Position numbers and translations under genes: made by a program
The notes under the pieces: generated by a model
Seen by the model: the letters and a program-made list of their open reading frames with translations, nothing else
What the model was told of the DNA's origin: nothing
Databases searched by the model: none
Assembly: GCF_017303155.1 (NCBI RefSeq)
Contig: NZ_JAEKJR010000002.1
Coordinates: 1,550,001-1,614,000 of the forward strand
DNA length: 64,000 nucleotides
Origin: Microbulbifer salipaludis
GTDB lineage: Bacteria > Pseudomonadota > Gammaproteobacteria > Pseudomonadales > Cellvibrionaceae
Reading direction: 5' to 3'
In this document: in pieces, positions 38,284 through 48,347 of the stretch
Position numbering within the stretch: position 1 is the stretch's first letter
Layout of the letters: every line of letters starts with the position of its first letter

Positions 38284-38712
38284 TCAGAGCTCAGAAGCGA
38301 AAAGATCGGCGGCTTCGCCTTCACCACCCGGCTTGCCATCGGCACCCAGGCTGAACAGGTCATACGGGCCGGAGCTGCCCGGGCTGATGTACTGGTACGC
38401 ATTGCCCCAGGGGTCTTTCGGCGCTTTTTTCAGGTAGGGCTCATTCCAGTTCTTGGCTTCCGGGAAGCCGGAGGGCTTGGTCACCAGCGCCTCCAGCCCC
38501 TGATCGGAACTGGGGTAAACAAAATTATCCATGCGGTACATATCCAGGGCAGTGGAAATCGCACGCAGGTCCACGGTTGCCGCTTTCACGCGCGCCTCAC
38601 CGGTGCGGCCCATGATGTTGGGAACCACCAGTGCGCCCAGCACACCCAGAATCACGATGACCACCATGATTTCGATCAGGGTAAAGCCCCGACTGTTATG
38701 TAGTTTTTTCAT
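38284..38712 (-). CDS. gspG: Type II secretion major pseudopilin GspG
   Basis: 142-aa major pseudopilin that polymerises into the T2SS piston. Prepilin signal RGFTLIEIMVVIVILGVLGALVVPNIMG, then the GspG-specific LDMYRMDNFVYPSSDQGLEALV and DPWGNAYQYISPG, the latter contributing the calcium-binding loop. GAGG about 9 nt before the ATG is a good Shine-Dalgarno. No prepilin peptidase (gspO/pilD) gene is in the window. Confidence 0.96.
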   Translation of the reverse strand: MKKLHNSRGFTLIEIMVVIVILGVLGALVVPNIMGRTGEARVKAATVDLRAISTALDMYRMDNFVYPSSDQGLEALVTKPSGFPEAKNWNEPYLKKAPKDPWGNAYQYISPGSSGPYDLFSLGADGKPGGEGEAADLFASEL

Positions 38713-38772
38713 CTTGCAACCTCACAAAAGAGTTTGGGGCCACTGCCCCCAGTCATTTACCAGCCGGTGCGA

Positions 38773-39990
38773 TCAAACAACCAGCTGGTTCATATTCATA
38801 ATTGGCATCATGATGGCCATTACGATAAACAGCACAATACCGGCCATCACCAGCAGCATGATGGGTTCAAACAGGCTGACAAACGCGGTGACGGCGCCTT
38901 GCAGATCCCGCTCCTGATTTTCTGCTGCCCGCACCAGCATCTGGTCAAGGGTGCCAGAGGATTCGCCGCTGGCCACCATATACGTCATCATCGGCGGGAA
39001 GTATTCAACATCTTCCAGCGCCCGCCGCAGGCTGCCCCCCTCACGCACAAACTTCTGTGCAATCTGCAGGCGCTCTTTCAGGTAATCGTTGCTCATTACA
39101 CCACTGGCAATACCCATTGCCTGCACCAGTGGCACACTGCTGCCGGTGAGAATCGCCAGGGTTCCCACGTAGCGGGCACTCTGCCCGCCCCGCACCAGCC
39201 AGCCGATGGCGGGCATGTCCAGCAGGCGGTGGTGGAATCGATAACGAAAACCGGGCCTGCGCAGCAACAGAATCCAGCCAATCACCAGCGCCAGGATCGC
39301 CGGCGGGATCAACCAGCCCCACGCTGCAATAAAATCACTGATAGAGACCAGTATCCGGGTAGCCAGTGGCAACTGCTGCCCGGTTCCGGTAAAGACCTCG
39401 ATCACATCCGGCACCACATACACCATCAGGCCGGTGACCACGAGCACACAGATCACCACCAGCACCAGCGGATAGATCAGGGCCAGCTGGACCTTTTGCC
39501 GAAAGACCTGCTGGTTTTCGGTGTAATCCGCCAGGCGCTCCAGCACATCATCCAGGTGCCCCGAGTGTTCGCCGGCTTCCACGGTGGCGCGATAAAGCTT
39601 CGGAAACGCGCGCGGAAAACTGGCCAGGGCCTGCGCAAAGCTGTGCCCTTCCAGCACTTTGGCGCGCACCGCCAGAACGATGCGTCGGACTTTCTGGTTG
39701 CGGGATTGATTAGCAATAGCGCCGAGGGTTTCCTCCAGGGGAATACCGGCGCGCAACAGGGTGGCAATTTGCCGGGTCAGCAAGGCAAGTGCCTTTACGC
39801 TGAGCCCCGGGCTACCGGACAGGATACTGGCACTGCCGGCACTGCTCGATTCGGAGGCGGCAGTGACTTCCAGCGGGATCAGCCCGCGGGCGCGCAGTTG
39901 CTGGCGGGCCGCTTTGGCGCTGTCGGCTTCGAGCGTTCCCCGATTCTTGCGCCCGCCGCTGTTGAGCGCGGTGTACTCGAATGCACCCAT
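38773..39990 (-). CDS. gspF: Type II secretion inner-membrane platform protein GspF
   Basis: 405-aa polytopic protein at the base of the pseudopilus. Two repeated T2SSF domains with three membrane helices are visible, with GIPLEETLGAIANQ and GSSVPLVQAMGIASGVMSN as the paired conserved blocks. It starts one nucleotide after gspE. A long His/Gln-rich reading frame on the opposite strand is a shadow. Confidence 0.96.
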   Translation of the reverse strand: MGAFEYTALNSGGRKNRGTLEADSAKAARQQLRARGLIPLEVTAASESSSAGSASILSGSPGLSVKALALLTRQIATLLRAGIPLEETLGAIANQSRNQKVRRIVLAVRAKVLEGHSFAQALASFPRAFPKLYRATVEAGEHSGHLDDVLERLADYTENQQVFRQKVQLALIYPLVLVVICVLVVTGLMVYVVPDVIEVFTGTGQQLPLATRILVSISDFIAAWGWLIPPAILALVIGWILLLRRPGFRYRFHHRLLDMPAIGWLVRGGQSARYVGTLAILTGSSVPLVQAMGIASGVMSNDYLKERLQIAQKFVREGGSLRRALEDVEYFPPMMTYMVASGESSGTLDQMLVRAAENQERDLQGAVTAFVSLFEPIMLLVMAGIVLFIVMAIMMPIMNMNQLVV

Positions 39991-39991
39991 C

Positions 39992-41470
39992 TCAAGACTC
40001 CTGGGTTACCCGAAGCACTTCTTCCAGCGAAGTGATACCGGCAAGGACCTTGGCCATACCGTCGTCGCGAATACTGGGGCCGAGCGTGCGCGCCTCCTGC
40101 ACCAGCGCGCTCTCCGATGCGCGATCGTGAATCAACTGACGCAGTTTCTCGTTCACGGGCACCAGTTCATAGATGCCGACACGCCCGAGATAGCCGCTGT
40201 GATTACACTTCTCGCAGCCACCGGGCCGGTAGATGGTTGCGCCTTCGCGCTCGTCCACGCCCAGCATCCGGCACTCGAAGCTGTCGGCCGCATGGGGCTG
40301 GCGGCAGTCCGGGCACAATACCCGCACCAGACGCTGGGCGAGCACACCAATCACACTGGACGACAGCAGGAAGGGTTCAATCCCCATATCCACAAGACGC
40401 GTGACGGCGCCGAGGGCGGTATTTGTGTGCAGGGTGGAAAGCACCAGGTGGCCGGTCAAACTTGCCTGAATGGCAATTTGCATGGTTTCCAGGTCGCGGA
40501 TCTCACCCACCATGACCACATCCGGGTCCTGCCGGAGAATGGCCCGCAGGCCGCGCGCGAACGTCATGTCCGCTTTCGTATTCACCTGGGTCTGGCCGAC
40601 GCCTTCCAGGTTGTATTCCACCGGGTCTTCGACGGTGAGAATGTTCTTTTCGCGGTTGTTGATGCTGGCGAGGCCCGCGTACAGGGTGGTGGTTTTACCG
40701 GAGCCTGTCGGCCCGGTGACCAGCAAAATACCGTGTGGGCGGCCGAGCAGTTCAGTCATGACCTTCAGGTCGCTTTCGGCCATCCCCAGTTGCCGCATAT
40801 CCATCTTGCCCGCCTGCTTGTCCAGCAGACGCATAACCACCCGCTCGCCGGCGGAAGATGGCATGGTTGATACACGTACATCCACTTCACGGCCGCCCAT
40901 CAGCAGGGAAATACGCCCGTCCTGCGGCACGCGCTTCTCGGCGATGTCAAGCTTGGCCATGACCTTGATACGGGAAACCAGCAGTGGGGCCAGCGCCCGA
41001 CGCGGCTGCAGCACCTCGCGCAGTACACCGTCCACGCGGAAGCGCACCACGAGGCGCTTTTCAAAGGTTTCGATATGAATATCCGAGGCGCCCTGCTTGA
41101 GCGATTCGGCAAAGATGGCGTTGATCAGGCGGACGATGGGTGCGTCGTCTTCCTGTTCGAGCAGATCCTCGGTTTCCGGCAGGGAGTCTGCTACGGCGGC
41201 CAGATCCAGATCATCGCCGAGCCCTTCCACATCGGAAAGGTTGCCGCCCTCGCGGTTTTCGTACTGGCGCTGCAAGGCCTCCTGAAAGGCTTCCGCTTCA
41301 ACAGCGGCAACCCCCAGCGGCATTTCACATAGCCGCTGCACTTCCGCCAGCACCGTAGGGTTCAACGGTGCCACGTACTGACATACCGGCGTGCCATCGA
41401 CTTCCGCCAGCAGTACCTGATGGCGCTTGGCGAATGCGTACGGCAAACGTTTAACCGCGAGATCCGTCAT
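39992..41470 (-). CDS. gspE: Type II secretion ATPase GspE
   Basis: 492-aa cytoplasmic ATPase that powers pseudopilus assembly. It has an N-terminal GspL-binding domain, Walker A GPTGSGKTTTLYAGL, Asp box, VGEIRDLETMQIAIQASLTGH and a C-terminal zinc-binding domain with paired CxxC (CPDC and CEKC). The ATG overlaps the gspD stop; a GTG one codon earlier could also serve. Confidence 0.96.
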   Translation of the reverse strand: MTDLAVKRLPYAFAKRHQVLLAEVDGTPVCQYVAPLNPTVLAEVQRLCEMPLGVAAVEAEAFQEALQRQYENREGGNLSDVEGLGDDLDLAAVADSLPETEDLLEQEDDAPIVRLINAIFAESLKQGASDIHIETFEKRLVVRFRVDGVLREVLQPRRALAPLLVSRIKVMAKLDIAEKRVPQDGRISLLMGGREVDVRVSTMPSSAGERVVMRLLDKQAGKMDMRQLGMAESDLKVMTELLGRPHGILLVTGPTGSGKTTTLYAGLASINNREKNILTVEDPVEYNLEGVGQTQVNTKADMTFARGLRAILRQDPDVVMVGEIRDLETMQIAIQASLTGHLVLSTLHTNTALGAVTRLVDMGIEPFLLSSSVIGVLAQRLVRVLCPDCRQPHAADSFECRMLGVDEREGATIYRPGGCEKCNHSGYLGRVGIYELVPVNEKLRQLIHDRASESALVQEARTLGPSIRDDGMAKVLAGITSLEEVLRVTQES

Positions 41471-43434
41471 CACTTGACGTCCTCAGGCTCCATGGGCAGA
41501 GGCTCTTCCTCTGCCTCGAGGCCAGTGGCTGGCGGCAGAAGGTCGGGCAGAGTTTCACCGCGGTTCCAGTCCCAAATCCGGCTTGTGTTATCACGCAGAT
41601 GCAGTTGCTTTTCCTGCATGTCGCGGTAGCGCTTGCGGGTCTCTTCATAACCAGCGATCTGGTTACTGAGGATACGCGGGCGCAGGAAGACCATCAGGTT
41701 GGTCTTGTCGACGTCTTTCTTGGAATTGCGGAACAGGCGACCGATACCGGGGATGTCACCCAGCAGCGGCACCTTGTCGTTAATCTCGGTGACCTTGTCT
41801 TCAATCAGGCCGCCCAGCACTAAAATGGCGCCGTCATCGATCAACACCTTGGTGCGGATCTCGCGCTTGCTGGTAATGATGTCCGCGGCCTGGCCGGTAA
41901 CGGGCAACACGTTTTCCACTTTCTGTTCGATTTCCAGCGTCACCGAGTTGTTATTATTGACCCGCGGGGTGACCTTCAGGGTGGTGCCCACGTCCTGGCG
42001 CTGGATGGTGGTGAATGGATCATTGTTACTGCCGGAAAGCAGCTGTTCACCGGTAATAAACGGCACGTTCTGGCCGACGAGGATTTCCGCCTCTTCATTG
42101 TCGAGCGCCATGATGGTCGGCGTCGACAGAATATTCGCATTGTTTTCACTGGCCATGGCATTGACCGCCACACGCACATCCGTGCCACTGAGAAAACCAA
42201 GATTCAGGCCAGAGCGGACCAGGTTGGCAGGGTTCAGGGAAAACGGGTTGACTTCGGACAGCACGTTGCCGTCCTCGTCGATGATCGGTGTTTCCGCAAA
42301 ATCGTTATCAAAACCCGCAAAGACATTGTCGTCATTGCCGGCAATCCACTTAACACCGAGGTTGTTGCCGGTGCCTTCGGTAACTTCAACAATGATCGCC
42401 TCAATCAGCACCTGGGCGCGGCGCACATCGAGCTTGGCAATTACACCCTTCATGGTCTCCAGCAGGGACGGCGGAGCGGTAAGCACGAGGGCGTTCAGCT
42501 CCTCGTTGACCTGGATGCTGACCTCAACATCGGCGATCTGCTGGTCTTTTTCCGTTTTTTGGATGCTGCCGCTCATACCCTCGAGAATCGGTTTCAGATC
42601 CGTGGCACTGGCGTACTGCACGTAAACAACCGCGGTATTGCCCTCACCGGCCAGAGGCTGGTCAAGTCGCTCGATTACTTTCTTGAGTTGCTGGCGGGTA
42701 ACCGGGTCTCCGGTCAGCAGGATACTGTTGGAGCGCTCGTCTACCGCGATACGCAGCGGTTGAACATCGTTCCCCGCTTGCTTGCCACCGCCCTGCAGCA
42801 GCTCGTTGATGACCTGCTTGACCTCTTTTGCCGACGCAAATTCCAGCGGCACCAGTTCAATGTCAATCGCACCGGCGCGATCCAGCTGCTTGATCAGCAG
42901 CACGATCTGGTCAATGTTGGCGGCGCGATCTGCCACGATGAGGGTGTTGGTGTCCGCATAGGCGGCAAGGTGGCCGGTCTGCGGAATGAGCGGGCGCAAC
43001 ATCGCAATCAGCTGGGCCGCAGAGATATTTTCGACACGAACGGTGCGGACCACGAGTGCTTCGCCGGGAGCCCGGGTCTGGTCATCAATCACCGGGATCG
43101 CCTGCTGCTTGGCCAGCGCGTCCGGAACCACTTTCCACGCATCGCCCTGCTCAACCAGGCTGAAGCCGTTCACCTGCAGCACCGACATGAAAACGTCGAA
43201 GGCCTGTGCATGGCTCATCGGGTCGCCGGCGACAACCGTGACCTTACCTTTGACATTCGGGTGGACAATGATGTTTTTGCCGGTGAAATCCGCAGCCCAG
43301 TTAATCAGGTCGCGAATATCGGCATTATCCAGAGACAGAGTAACCCTCTCCGGAGACGACTGAGCCAGCACCGAAAACGACAACAAAAAACCCAGGGCGG
43401 CTGCTACCAGCCGTCGGTGAAACACGCTCATCAT
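41470..43434 (-). CDS. gspD: Type II secretion outer-membrane secretin GspD
   Basis: 654-aa secretin that forms the outer-membrane gate. A signal peptide (about residues 1-25, ending VLAQS) is followed by N0-N3 ring domains (with repeated VEYASATDLKPIL-like blocks) and the secretin barrel with VPLLGDIPGIGRLFR and NLMVFLRPRIL. The start chosen has two ATGs (43434, 43431) before the signal peptide. Exoprotein substrates, such as the collagenase at 54911, would pass through it. Confidence 0.95.
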   Translation of the reverse strand: MMSVFHRRLVAAALGFLLSFSVLAQSSPERVTLSLDNADIRDLINWAADFTGKNIIVHPNVKGKVTVVAGDPMSHAQAFDVFMSVLQVNGFSLVEQGDAWKVVPDALAKQQAIPVIDDQTRAPGEALVVRTVRVENISAAQLIAMLRPLIPQTGHLAAYADTNTLIVADRAANIDQIVLLIKQLDRAGAIDIELVPLEFASAKEVKQVINELLQGGGKQAGNDVQPLRIAVDERSNSILLTGDPVTRQQLKKVIERLDQPLAGEGNTAVVYVQYASATDLKPILEGMSGSIQKTEKDQQIADVEVSIQVNEELNALVLTAPPSLLETMKGVIAKLDVRRAQVLIEAIIVEVTEGTGNNLGVKWIAGNDDNVFAGFDNDFAETPIIDEDGNVLSEVNPFSLNPANLVRSGLNLGFLSGTDVRVAVNAMASENNANILSTPTIMALDNEEAEILVGQNVPFITGEQLLSGSNNDPFTTIQRQDVGTTLKVTPRVNNNNSVTLEIEQKVENVLPVTGQAADIITSKREIRTKVLIDDGAILVLGGLIEDKVTEINDKVPLLGDIPGIGRLFRNSKKDVDKTNLMVFLRPRILSNQIAGYEETRKRYRDMQEKQLHLRDNTSRIWDWNRGETLPDLLPPATGLEAEEEPLPMEPEDVK

Positions 43435-43522
43435 TATGTAATTGGCTCTAATTCTTATTTGGTCAGTAACTGTTAGGTCTTGAAAGCGCACCCTTCCCCT
43501 GGTGCACAAATATATCCCCGCG

Positions 43523-44206
43523 TCAGCGCTGGTTACCCCCCTGGCGCTGACGTGCCATTTCACGTAGCTGCTCGAGGCGCTCGCGAATCGATTCCTGCTT
43601 ATCAGCGCGGCTGGCGCCCGAATTGGCGCCGATGACCTTGGCTGCCTGCCGTGCATAATTCGCATACTGCTTGGGAACCGTTGGGCGCCCATCGGCGTCC
43701 GGATAGGTCAGTTTTTCCATCTGACCGTTGCGTCGAAGGATAATATGATCCACCTCGACGGAATAGACCTCTGCGCCACCCGGTAGCTTTTGACCGACAA
43801 AAACGCGCTCTGCCGGTTTGCCGCGCTCGGCCACCAGCGCGCTGGCTTTATCATCCACGCTGCTGCTCAGTACACCGGACAGGACGAGATTCAATTGTGT
43901 AATGGGGATATTGGCGAGATCGATTTCAGGCTCCGCCGTTGATTTGACCGCGGCCACACCAAAAAATGCAGTAGATGGAAGCGATACCGCCTGACTGTTG
44001 CCTGCGGTGTTGCGGCTGCTCCGTTCGGCGAGCAGGCCACCATCGGGCTCCGCAGGAGCGATTAGCGGCCCGTAGGCCATCACGTTCACCGCCAGCCAGC
44101 CAGCCACAACCGCAACCGTCGCCATCAGGCTACGTCGTGCCGCAGTACCACCCGGCGCGGCCGGGCTCTGCAGAGCGGTAGATAAGGTGCGCTTTACCAA
44201 AGACAT
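43523..44206 (-). CDS. gspC: Type II secretion protein GspC
   Basis: 227-aa inner-membrane protein that links the platform to the secretin. One N-terminal helix (ATVAVVAGWLAVNVMAYG), then the homology region TQLNLVLSGVLSSSVDDKASALVAERGKPAERVFVGQ that contacts GspD. There is no PDZ domain: the protein ends in a short charged, coiled-coil-like tail (ERLEQLREMARQR). The start ATG is placed before KRTLS; an upstream ATG is possible. It is the first gene of the gspC-M operon, 88 nt before gspD. Confidence 0.9.
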   Translation of the reverse strand: MSLVKRTLSTALQSPAAPGGTAARRSLMATVAVVAGWLAVNVMAYGPLIAPAEPDGGLLAERSSRNTAGNSQAVSLPSTAFFGVAAVKSTAEPEIDLANIPITQLNLVLSGVLSSSVDDKASALVAERGKPAERVFVGQKLPGGAEVYSVEVDHIILRRNGQMEKLTYPDADGRPTVPKQYANYARQAAKVIGANSGASRADKQESIRERLEQLREMARQRQGGNQR

Positions 44207-44367
44207 GATGAAATCCCGTCCCGGCTGTACCACAGACAGCATGATTCAACTTATTGGGCGCCTATTCTCGGGGCTCGCAACGGGAAAGGCAATGTTATCG
44301 GCCGGAAAGGTCAAAATTTGACCGGCCGGACAGTGAAATCGAGCGCCTACCTCCGCACCCAAAGCAC

Positions 44368-44390
44368 AAAAAAGGCGGCTTGCGCCGCCT
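44368..44390 (-). terminator. Terminator between etfA and gspC
   Basis: On the minus strand: stem AGGCGGC-GCAA-GCCGCCT followed by six T. It ends the etfBA transcript and separates it from gspC, 33 nt after the etfA stop. Confidence 0.88.
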
Positions 44391-44422
44391 GTTTTGTGTT
44401 CCCGCAGTTTACTACCTGCAAG

Positions 44423-45352
44423 TTACAGCTTTGCGTCCAGCTCCGGAACGGCATCAAACAGATCGGCCACCAGGCCGTAATCCGCCACCGAGAAGATCGG
44501 TGCTTCCTCATCCTTGTTGATGGCCACGATGACCTTGGAGTCCTTCATGCCCGCCAGGTGCTGGATTGCACCGGAGATGCCAACAGCAATATACAGATCG
44601 GGGGCCACGATCTTGCCAGTCTGACCAACCTGCATGTCATTGGGAACAAAGCCAGCATCCACCGCAGCGCGGGATGCACCAACCGCAGCCCCCAGCTTGT
44701 CCGCGACCTTGTTCAGCATCTCGAAGTTTTCGCCATTTTGCATGCCGCGACCACCAGAAATGACCACGCGCGCTGCGGTCAGCTCCGGGCGGTCAGACTC
44801 TGCCAGCTCCTCGCCCACAAACTTGGACAGTGCCGCATCGTCCACAATGTCGACAGCCTCAACAGCGGCGCTGCCACCTTCGGCCGCTACCGGATCGAAC
44901 GCAGTGGTACGCACAGACGCCACCTTGATGGCATCCGAGCTCTGAACCGTGGCGATCACGTTGCCGGCATAGATTGGGCGCTTGAAGGTATCTGCGCTTT
45001 CGACCGTGATAATGTCGGAAATCGGCTGCACGTCCAGTAACGCCGCGGCACGCGGCAGCATGTTTTTACCGGTGGTGGTCGCCGGCGCCAGAATATGGCT
45101 ATAGCTTTTGCCGAGGTCAGCAACCAGTTTGGCCACATTCTCTGCCAGCTGGTGCTCGTAAGCGGCATTATCAGCCAGCAGTACCTTGTTGACACCCTCC
45201 GCCTTGGCTGCGGCTTCTGCAGCTGCGGCACAGCCACTGCCAGCGACCAGCACATCAATGTCGCCGCCGATGGCCTTGGCCGCGGCGATGGTATTCAGGG
45301 TTGCGCCTTTCAGCTCGGCGTTATCGTGCTCTGCAATTACAAGAATACTCAT
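44423..45352 (-). CDS. etfA: Electron transfer flavoprotein alpha subunit
   Basis: 309-aa FAD-binding subunit that shuttles electrons from acyl-CoA and other dehydrogenases to ETF-quinone oxidoreductase. It shows the ETF-alpha C-terminal signature ([28 protein letters not shown]) and VISGGRGM. It starts overlapping the etfB stop (ATGA-type), so the two subunits are translationally coupled. Confidence 0.96.
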   Translation of the reverse strand: MSILVIAEHDNAELKGATLNTIAAAKAIGGDIDVLVAGSGCAAAAEAAAKAEGVNKVLLADNAAYEHQLAENVAKLVADLGKSYSHILAPATTTGKNMLPRAAALLDVQPISDIITVESADTFKRPIYAGNVIATVQSSDAIKVASVRTTAFDPVAAEGGSAAVEAVDIVDDAALSKFVGEELAESDRPELTAARVVISGGRGMQNGENFEMLNKVADKLGAAVGASRAAVDAGFVPNDMQVGQTGKIVAPDLYIAVGISGAIQHLAGMKDSKVIVAINKDEEAPIFSVADYGLVADLFDAVPELDAKL

Positions 45353-46101
45353 CAGATTACTTTCGCCTCGTTTTTCAGTTTTTCGACCAGTTCCGCAACG
45401 TCAGACACCTTGATACCCGCCTGGCGCTCGGCTGGCGGCTCTACTTTCAGGGTCTTGGTGCGCGGTGCGATGTCGACACCCAGCTCTTCCGGGGTGGTGG
45501 TATCCAGCGGCTTTTTCTTGGCCTTCATGATGTTGGGCAGGGAGGCGTAACGCGGCTCGTTCAGGCGCAGGTCGGTGGTGACTACGGCCGGCAGCTGAAG
45601 CTCGACGGTCTGCAGGCCGCCGTCAATCTCGCGGGTAACCTTTACGGCACCGTCTTCAACGGCAACTTCGGAAGCGAAGGTACCCTGCCCCATGCCAGTC
45701 AGTGCGGCCAGCATCTGCCCGGTCTGGTTGTTATCACCGTCGATGGACTGTTTGCCGAGGATGACCATTTGTGGCTCTTCCTTCTCGACGATCGCCTTCA
45801 GGCACTTGGCGACCGCCAGCGGCTGGAGTTCTGCATCCGTCTGAACCTGGATGCCGCGGTCGGCACCCAGCGCCAGCGCGGTACGGATCTGTTCCTGGCA
45901 CTGTTTCGGGCCCATGGATACAGCGATGATTTCACTGACCACACCCTTTTCTTTCAGGCGCACCGCTTCTTCTACAGCGATTTCACAGAAGGGGTTGATG
46001 GACATTTTGACGTTGGCAGTGTCCACGTCTGAACCGTCCGCTTTTGGGCGAACTTTCACGTTGTAGTCAACAACGCGCTTCACAGCTACAAGAACTTTCA
46101 T
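45352..46101 (-). CDS. etfB: Electron transfer flavoprotein beta subunit
   Basis: 249-aa AMP-binding subunit of ETF. It starts [18 protein letters not shown] and contains the beta-subunit signature ([37 protein letters not shown] block). It is divergent from the ETF-quinone oxidoreductase gene, an arrangement common in gammaproteobacteria. Confidence 0.96.
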   Translation of the reverse strand: MKVLVAVKRVVDYNVKVRPKADGSDVDTANVKMSINPFCEIAVEEAVRLKEKGVVSEIIAVSMGPKQCQEQIRTALALGADRGIQVQTDAELQPLAVAKCLKAIVEKEEPQMVILGKQSIDGDNNQTGQMLAALTGMGQGTFASEVAVEDGAVKVTREIDGGLQTVELQLPAVVTTDLRLNEPRYASLPNIMKAKKKPLDTTTPEELGVDIAPRTKTLKVEPPAERQAGIKVSDVAELVEKLKNEAKVI

Positions 46102-46543
46102 GAAAATCCCGTCTCAGTAGTCTATTTGTAAGTCGCTGCCCTATCGCCAGAGTGGCTCTGGGGCGCCATGGGTAACTCGGGCAGCCTCCCAGCCGAGTAC
46201 TGTGGCGGCTCTGCCAACCCCGCGCCTGGCGGGCGTTTGTCAGCAGCGGTATACCGGCCACAAGTTCAAACAGTTGTTTGAGCGGCGTGTATGTTGGCCC
46301 TTTCACTAAGCAAAATCAATAGTTGAATAGCAAGCGTAGCAGCCATTCACAGGATCAATTTCAGGCCATAAGCGCGCCCTATTCCGCCGGCAAAAAACCG
46401 GCGATTTACGCCGCTTTTGCCAGCGGAAATGAAAACTTCCGCAATTGGTTCGGTCACGCAATGCCCGATATAATCGAGAAATCAAAAAATTACCTGCCAT
46501 AATTCGGCCGGTGAATAATCAAACACACTTTGAGGAGAGACCT
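46102..46543. other. Divergent region between etfB and ETF-quinone oxidoreductase
   Basis: 442 bp without a convincing gene. It has two hairpins: CGCCGG-N7-CCGGCG (46385-46403) and GCGGAA-N8-TTCCGC (46423-46442), both close to the ETF-QO start. They could be operators or an attenuator; neither has a T-run fitting a terminator for the neighbours. Confidence 0.5.
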
Positions 46544-48181
46544 GTGGAACGCGAGTCAATGGAGTACGACGTAGTCATCGTCGGCGCGGGCCCTGCCGGA
46601 CTTAGCGCGGCGATCAAACTGCGCCAGATCAATGAAGACATTAGTGTATGTGTCGTCGAAAAAGGCTCCGAAGTCGGCGCACATATTCTCTCCGGCGCGG
46701 TGTTCGAACCCACCGCACTGAACGAGCTGTTCCCGGACTGGAAGGAACGTGGTGCGCCGCTGCAGACCCCGGTTGAAGGCGATGACATCTACGTCATGCG
46801 CGGCCCGGAAAGTGCCCTCAAGGTCCCCAATATGCTGGTCCCCAGTACCATGCATAATGAAGGCAACTACATCATCAGCCTCGGCAATCTGTGCCGCTGG
46901 CTGGCCGAGCAGGCCGAAGCCCTGGGTGTCGAGATTTTCCCAGGGTTCGCCGCGGCAGAAGTGCTGTACAACGAAGACGGCTCCGTCAAAGGTATCGCCA
47001 CCGGTGATATGGGCGTCGGCATGAACGGCGAACACAAAGACAGCTACATGCAGGGCATGGAGCTGCACGCCAAGTACACCCTGTTTGCTGAAGGCTGCCG
47101 TGGCCACCTGGGCAAGCAGCTGATTGCCAAGTTCTCCCTCGATGCCGACCGCGACCCACAGCACTACGGTATCGGCATCAAGGAAATATGGAAGGTCGAC
47201 AGCGCCAAGCACAAGCAGGGCCTGGTGGTACACACCGCAGGGTGGCCACTGGACGAATCCGGCTCGTTCGGCGGCGGCTTCCTGTATCACCTGGAAGACG
47301 ACCAGGTCGTGGTCGGCCTGATCACCGACCTGTCTTACAGCAACCCCCACGTGAGCCCGTTCGATGAGTTCCAGCGCTACAAGCACCACCCGGTGATCAA
47401 GCAATACCTCGAAGGCGGACAACGTGTGGCCTATGGCGCGCGCGCAATTACCAAGGGTGGCCTACAGTCCCAGCCGAAGATGACCTTCCCCGGCGGCCTG
47501 CTGATCGGCGACGACGCCGGCACCCTGAACTTTGCCAAGATCAAGGGTAACCACACCGCGATGAAGTCGGGCATGGTGGCGGCGGAGTCTGTGGCGGAAG
47601 CCCTCTCCGGTGAACGCGCCAGTGACGAGCTGACGGATTACAGCGAACGCTACAAGAACAGCTGGGCCTGGAAAGAGCTGCACACGCAGCGCAACTTTGG
47701 ACCGGCGCAACACAAGTGGGGCAACATCCTTGGCTCCGCCTACGCGTTTATCGATATCAACCTGTTCAAGGGCAAGCTGCCCTGGACCCTGAGCGACAGC
47801 AAGGCGGATCACGCGCAGCTGAAGCCCGCGGCGGACTGCAAGAAGATCAACTATCCGAAACCAGACGGTGTGCTGAGCTTCGATAAGCTTTCCTCGGTGT
47901 TCATCTCCAACACCAATCACGAGGAAGATCAGCCCTGTCACCTGACCCTGAAAGACAGTGACATTCCGCTGAACCACAACCTGCCGATTTACGACGAACC
48001 CGCGCAGCGCTACTGCCCTGCCGGGGTCTATGAGGTAGTTGGCGAAGGCGACAGTAAACGCTTCCAGATCAACGCACAGAACTGTGTGCACTGTAAGACC
48101 TGCGATATCAAGGATCCCACCCAGAATATCGTCTGGGTCACGCCGGAAGGTGGCGGCGGCCCCAATTACCCGAACATGTAA
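46544..48181 (+). CDS. Electron transfer flavoprotein-ubiquinone oxidoreductase
   Basis: 545-aa inner-membrane-associated flavoprotein that passes electrons from ETF to ubiquinone. It has an N-terminal FAD site (DVVIVGAGPAGLSAAIKL), a membrane-contact region and a C-terminal [4Fe-4S] domain with CPAGVY and CVHCKTCDIKDP. The family start MERESMEYD is matched by a GTG codon with GAGGAGA 6 nt before it, so I use GTG; a downstream ATG would lose four residues. A clear terminator follows. Confidence 0.96.
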   Translation: MERESMEYDVVIVGAGPAGLSAAIKLRQINEDISVCVVEKGSEVGAHILSGAVFEPTALNELFPDWKERGAPLQTPVEGDDIYVMRGPESALKVPNMLVPSTMHNEGNYIISLGNLCRWLAEQAEALGVEIFPGFAAAEVLYNEDGSVKGIATGDMGVGMNGEHKDSYMQGMELHAKYTLFAEGCRGHLGKQLIAKFSLDADRDPQHYGIGIKEIWKVDSAKHKQGLVVHTAGWPLDESGSFGGGFLYHLEDDQVVVGLITDLSYSNPHVSPFDEFQRYKHHPVIKQYLEGGQRVAYGARAITKGGLQSQPKMTFPGGLLIGDDAGTLNFAKIKGNHTAMKSGMVAAESVAEALSGERASDELTDYSERYKNSWAWKELHTQRNFGPAQHKWGNILGSAYAFIDINLFKGKLPWTLSDSKADHAQLKPAADCKKINYPKPDGVLSFDKLSSVFISNTNHEEDQPCHLTLKDSDIPLNHNLPIYDEPAQRYCPAGVYEVVGEGDSKRFQINAQNCVHCKTCDIKDPTQNIVWVTPEGGGGPNYPNM

Positions 48182-48201
48182 TCGGGAACAGTCAGTTTTC
48201 A

Positions 48202-48224
48202 AGGGCACCTGCGGTGCCCTTTTT
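48202..48224 (+). terminator. Terminator after ETF-quinone oxidoreductase
   Basis: Stem AGGGCACC / GGTGCCCT with a TGC loop and a T-run, 20 nt after the stop codon. Confidence 0.88.
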
Positions 48225-48244
48225 AGTTTCCCAAACACCAGAAC

Positions 48245-48276
48245 GAAAAAAACCGGACACTGATTCCAGTGCCCGG
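48245..48276 (-). terminator. Terminator of the TonB receptor gene
   Basis: On the minus strand: stem CCGGGCACTG-GAAT-CAGTGTCCGG (one G-T pair) followed by seven T, about 70 nt after the TonB receptor stop. It is convergent with the ETF-QO terminator. Confidence 0.88.
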
Positions 48277-48347
48277 CTGATCACGTAATGCCCTGCTGGT
48301 TCGGTCGCTCTGCTACCTCGAGGGTGCTTACGTTGTATGACAACAGA

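Noticed and set aside
38734..40035. 433-codon His/Gln-rich reading frame opposite gspF
   Set aside because: It lies fully antisense to a well supported gspF and its composition is what GC-rich codons produce in the opposite frame; no family motif seen.
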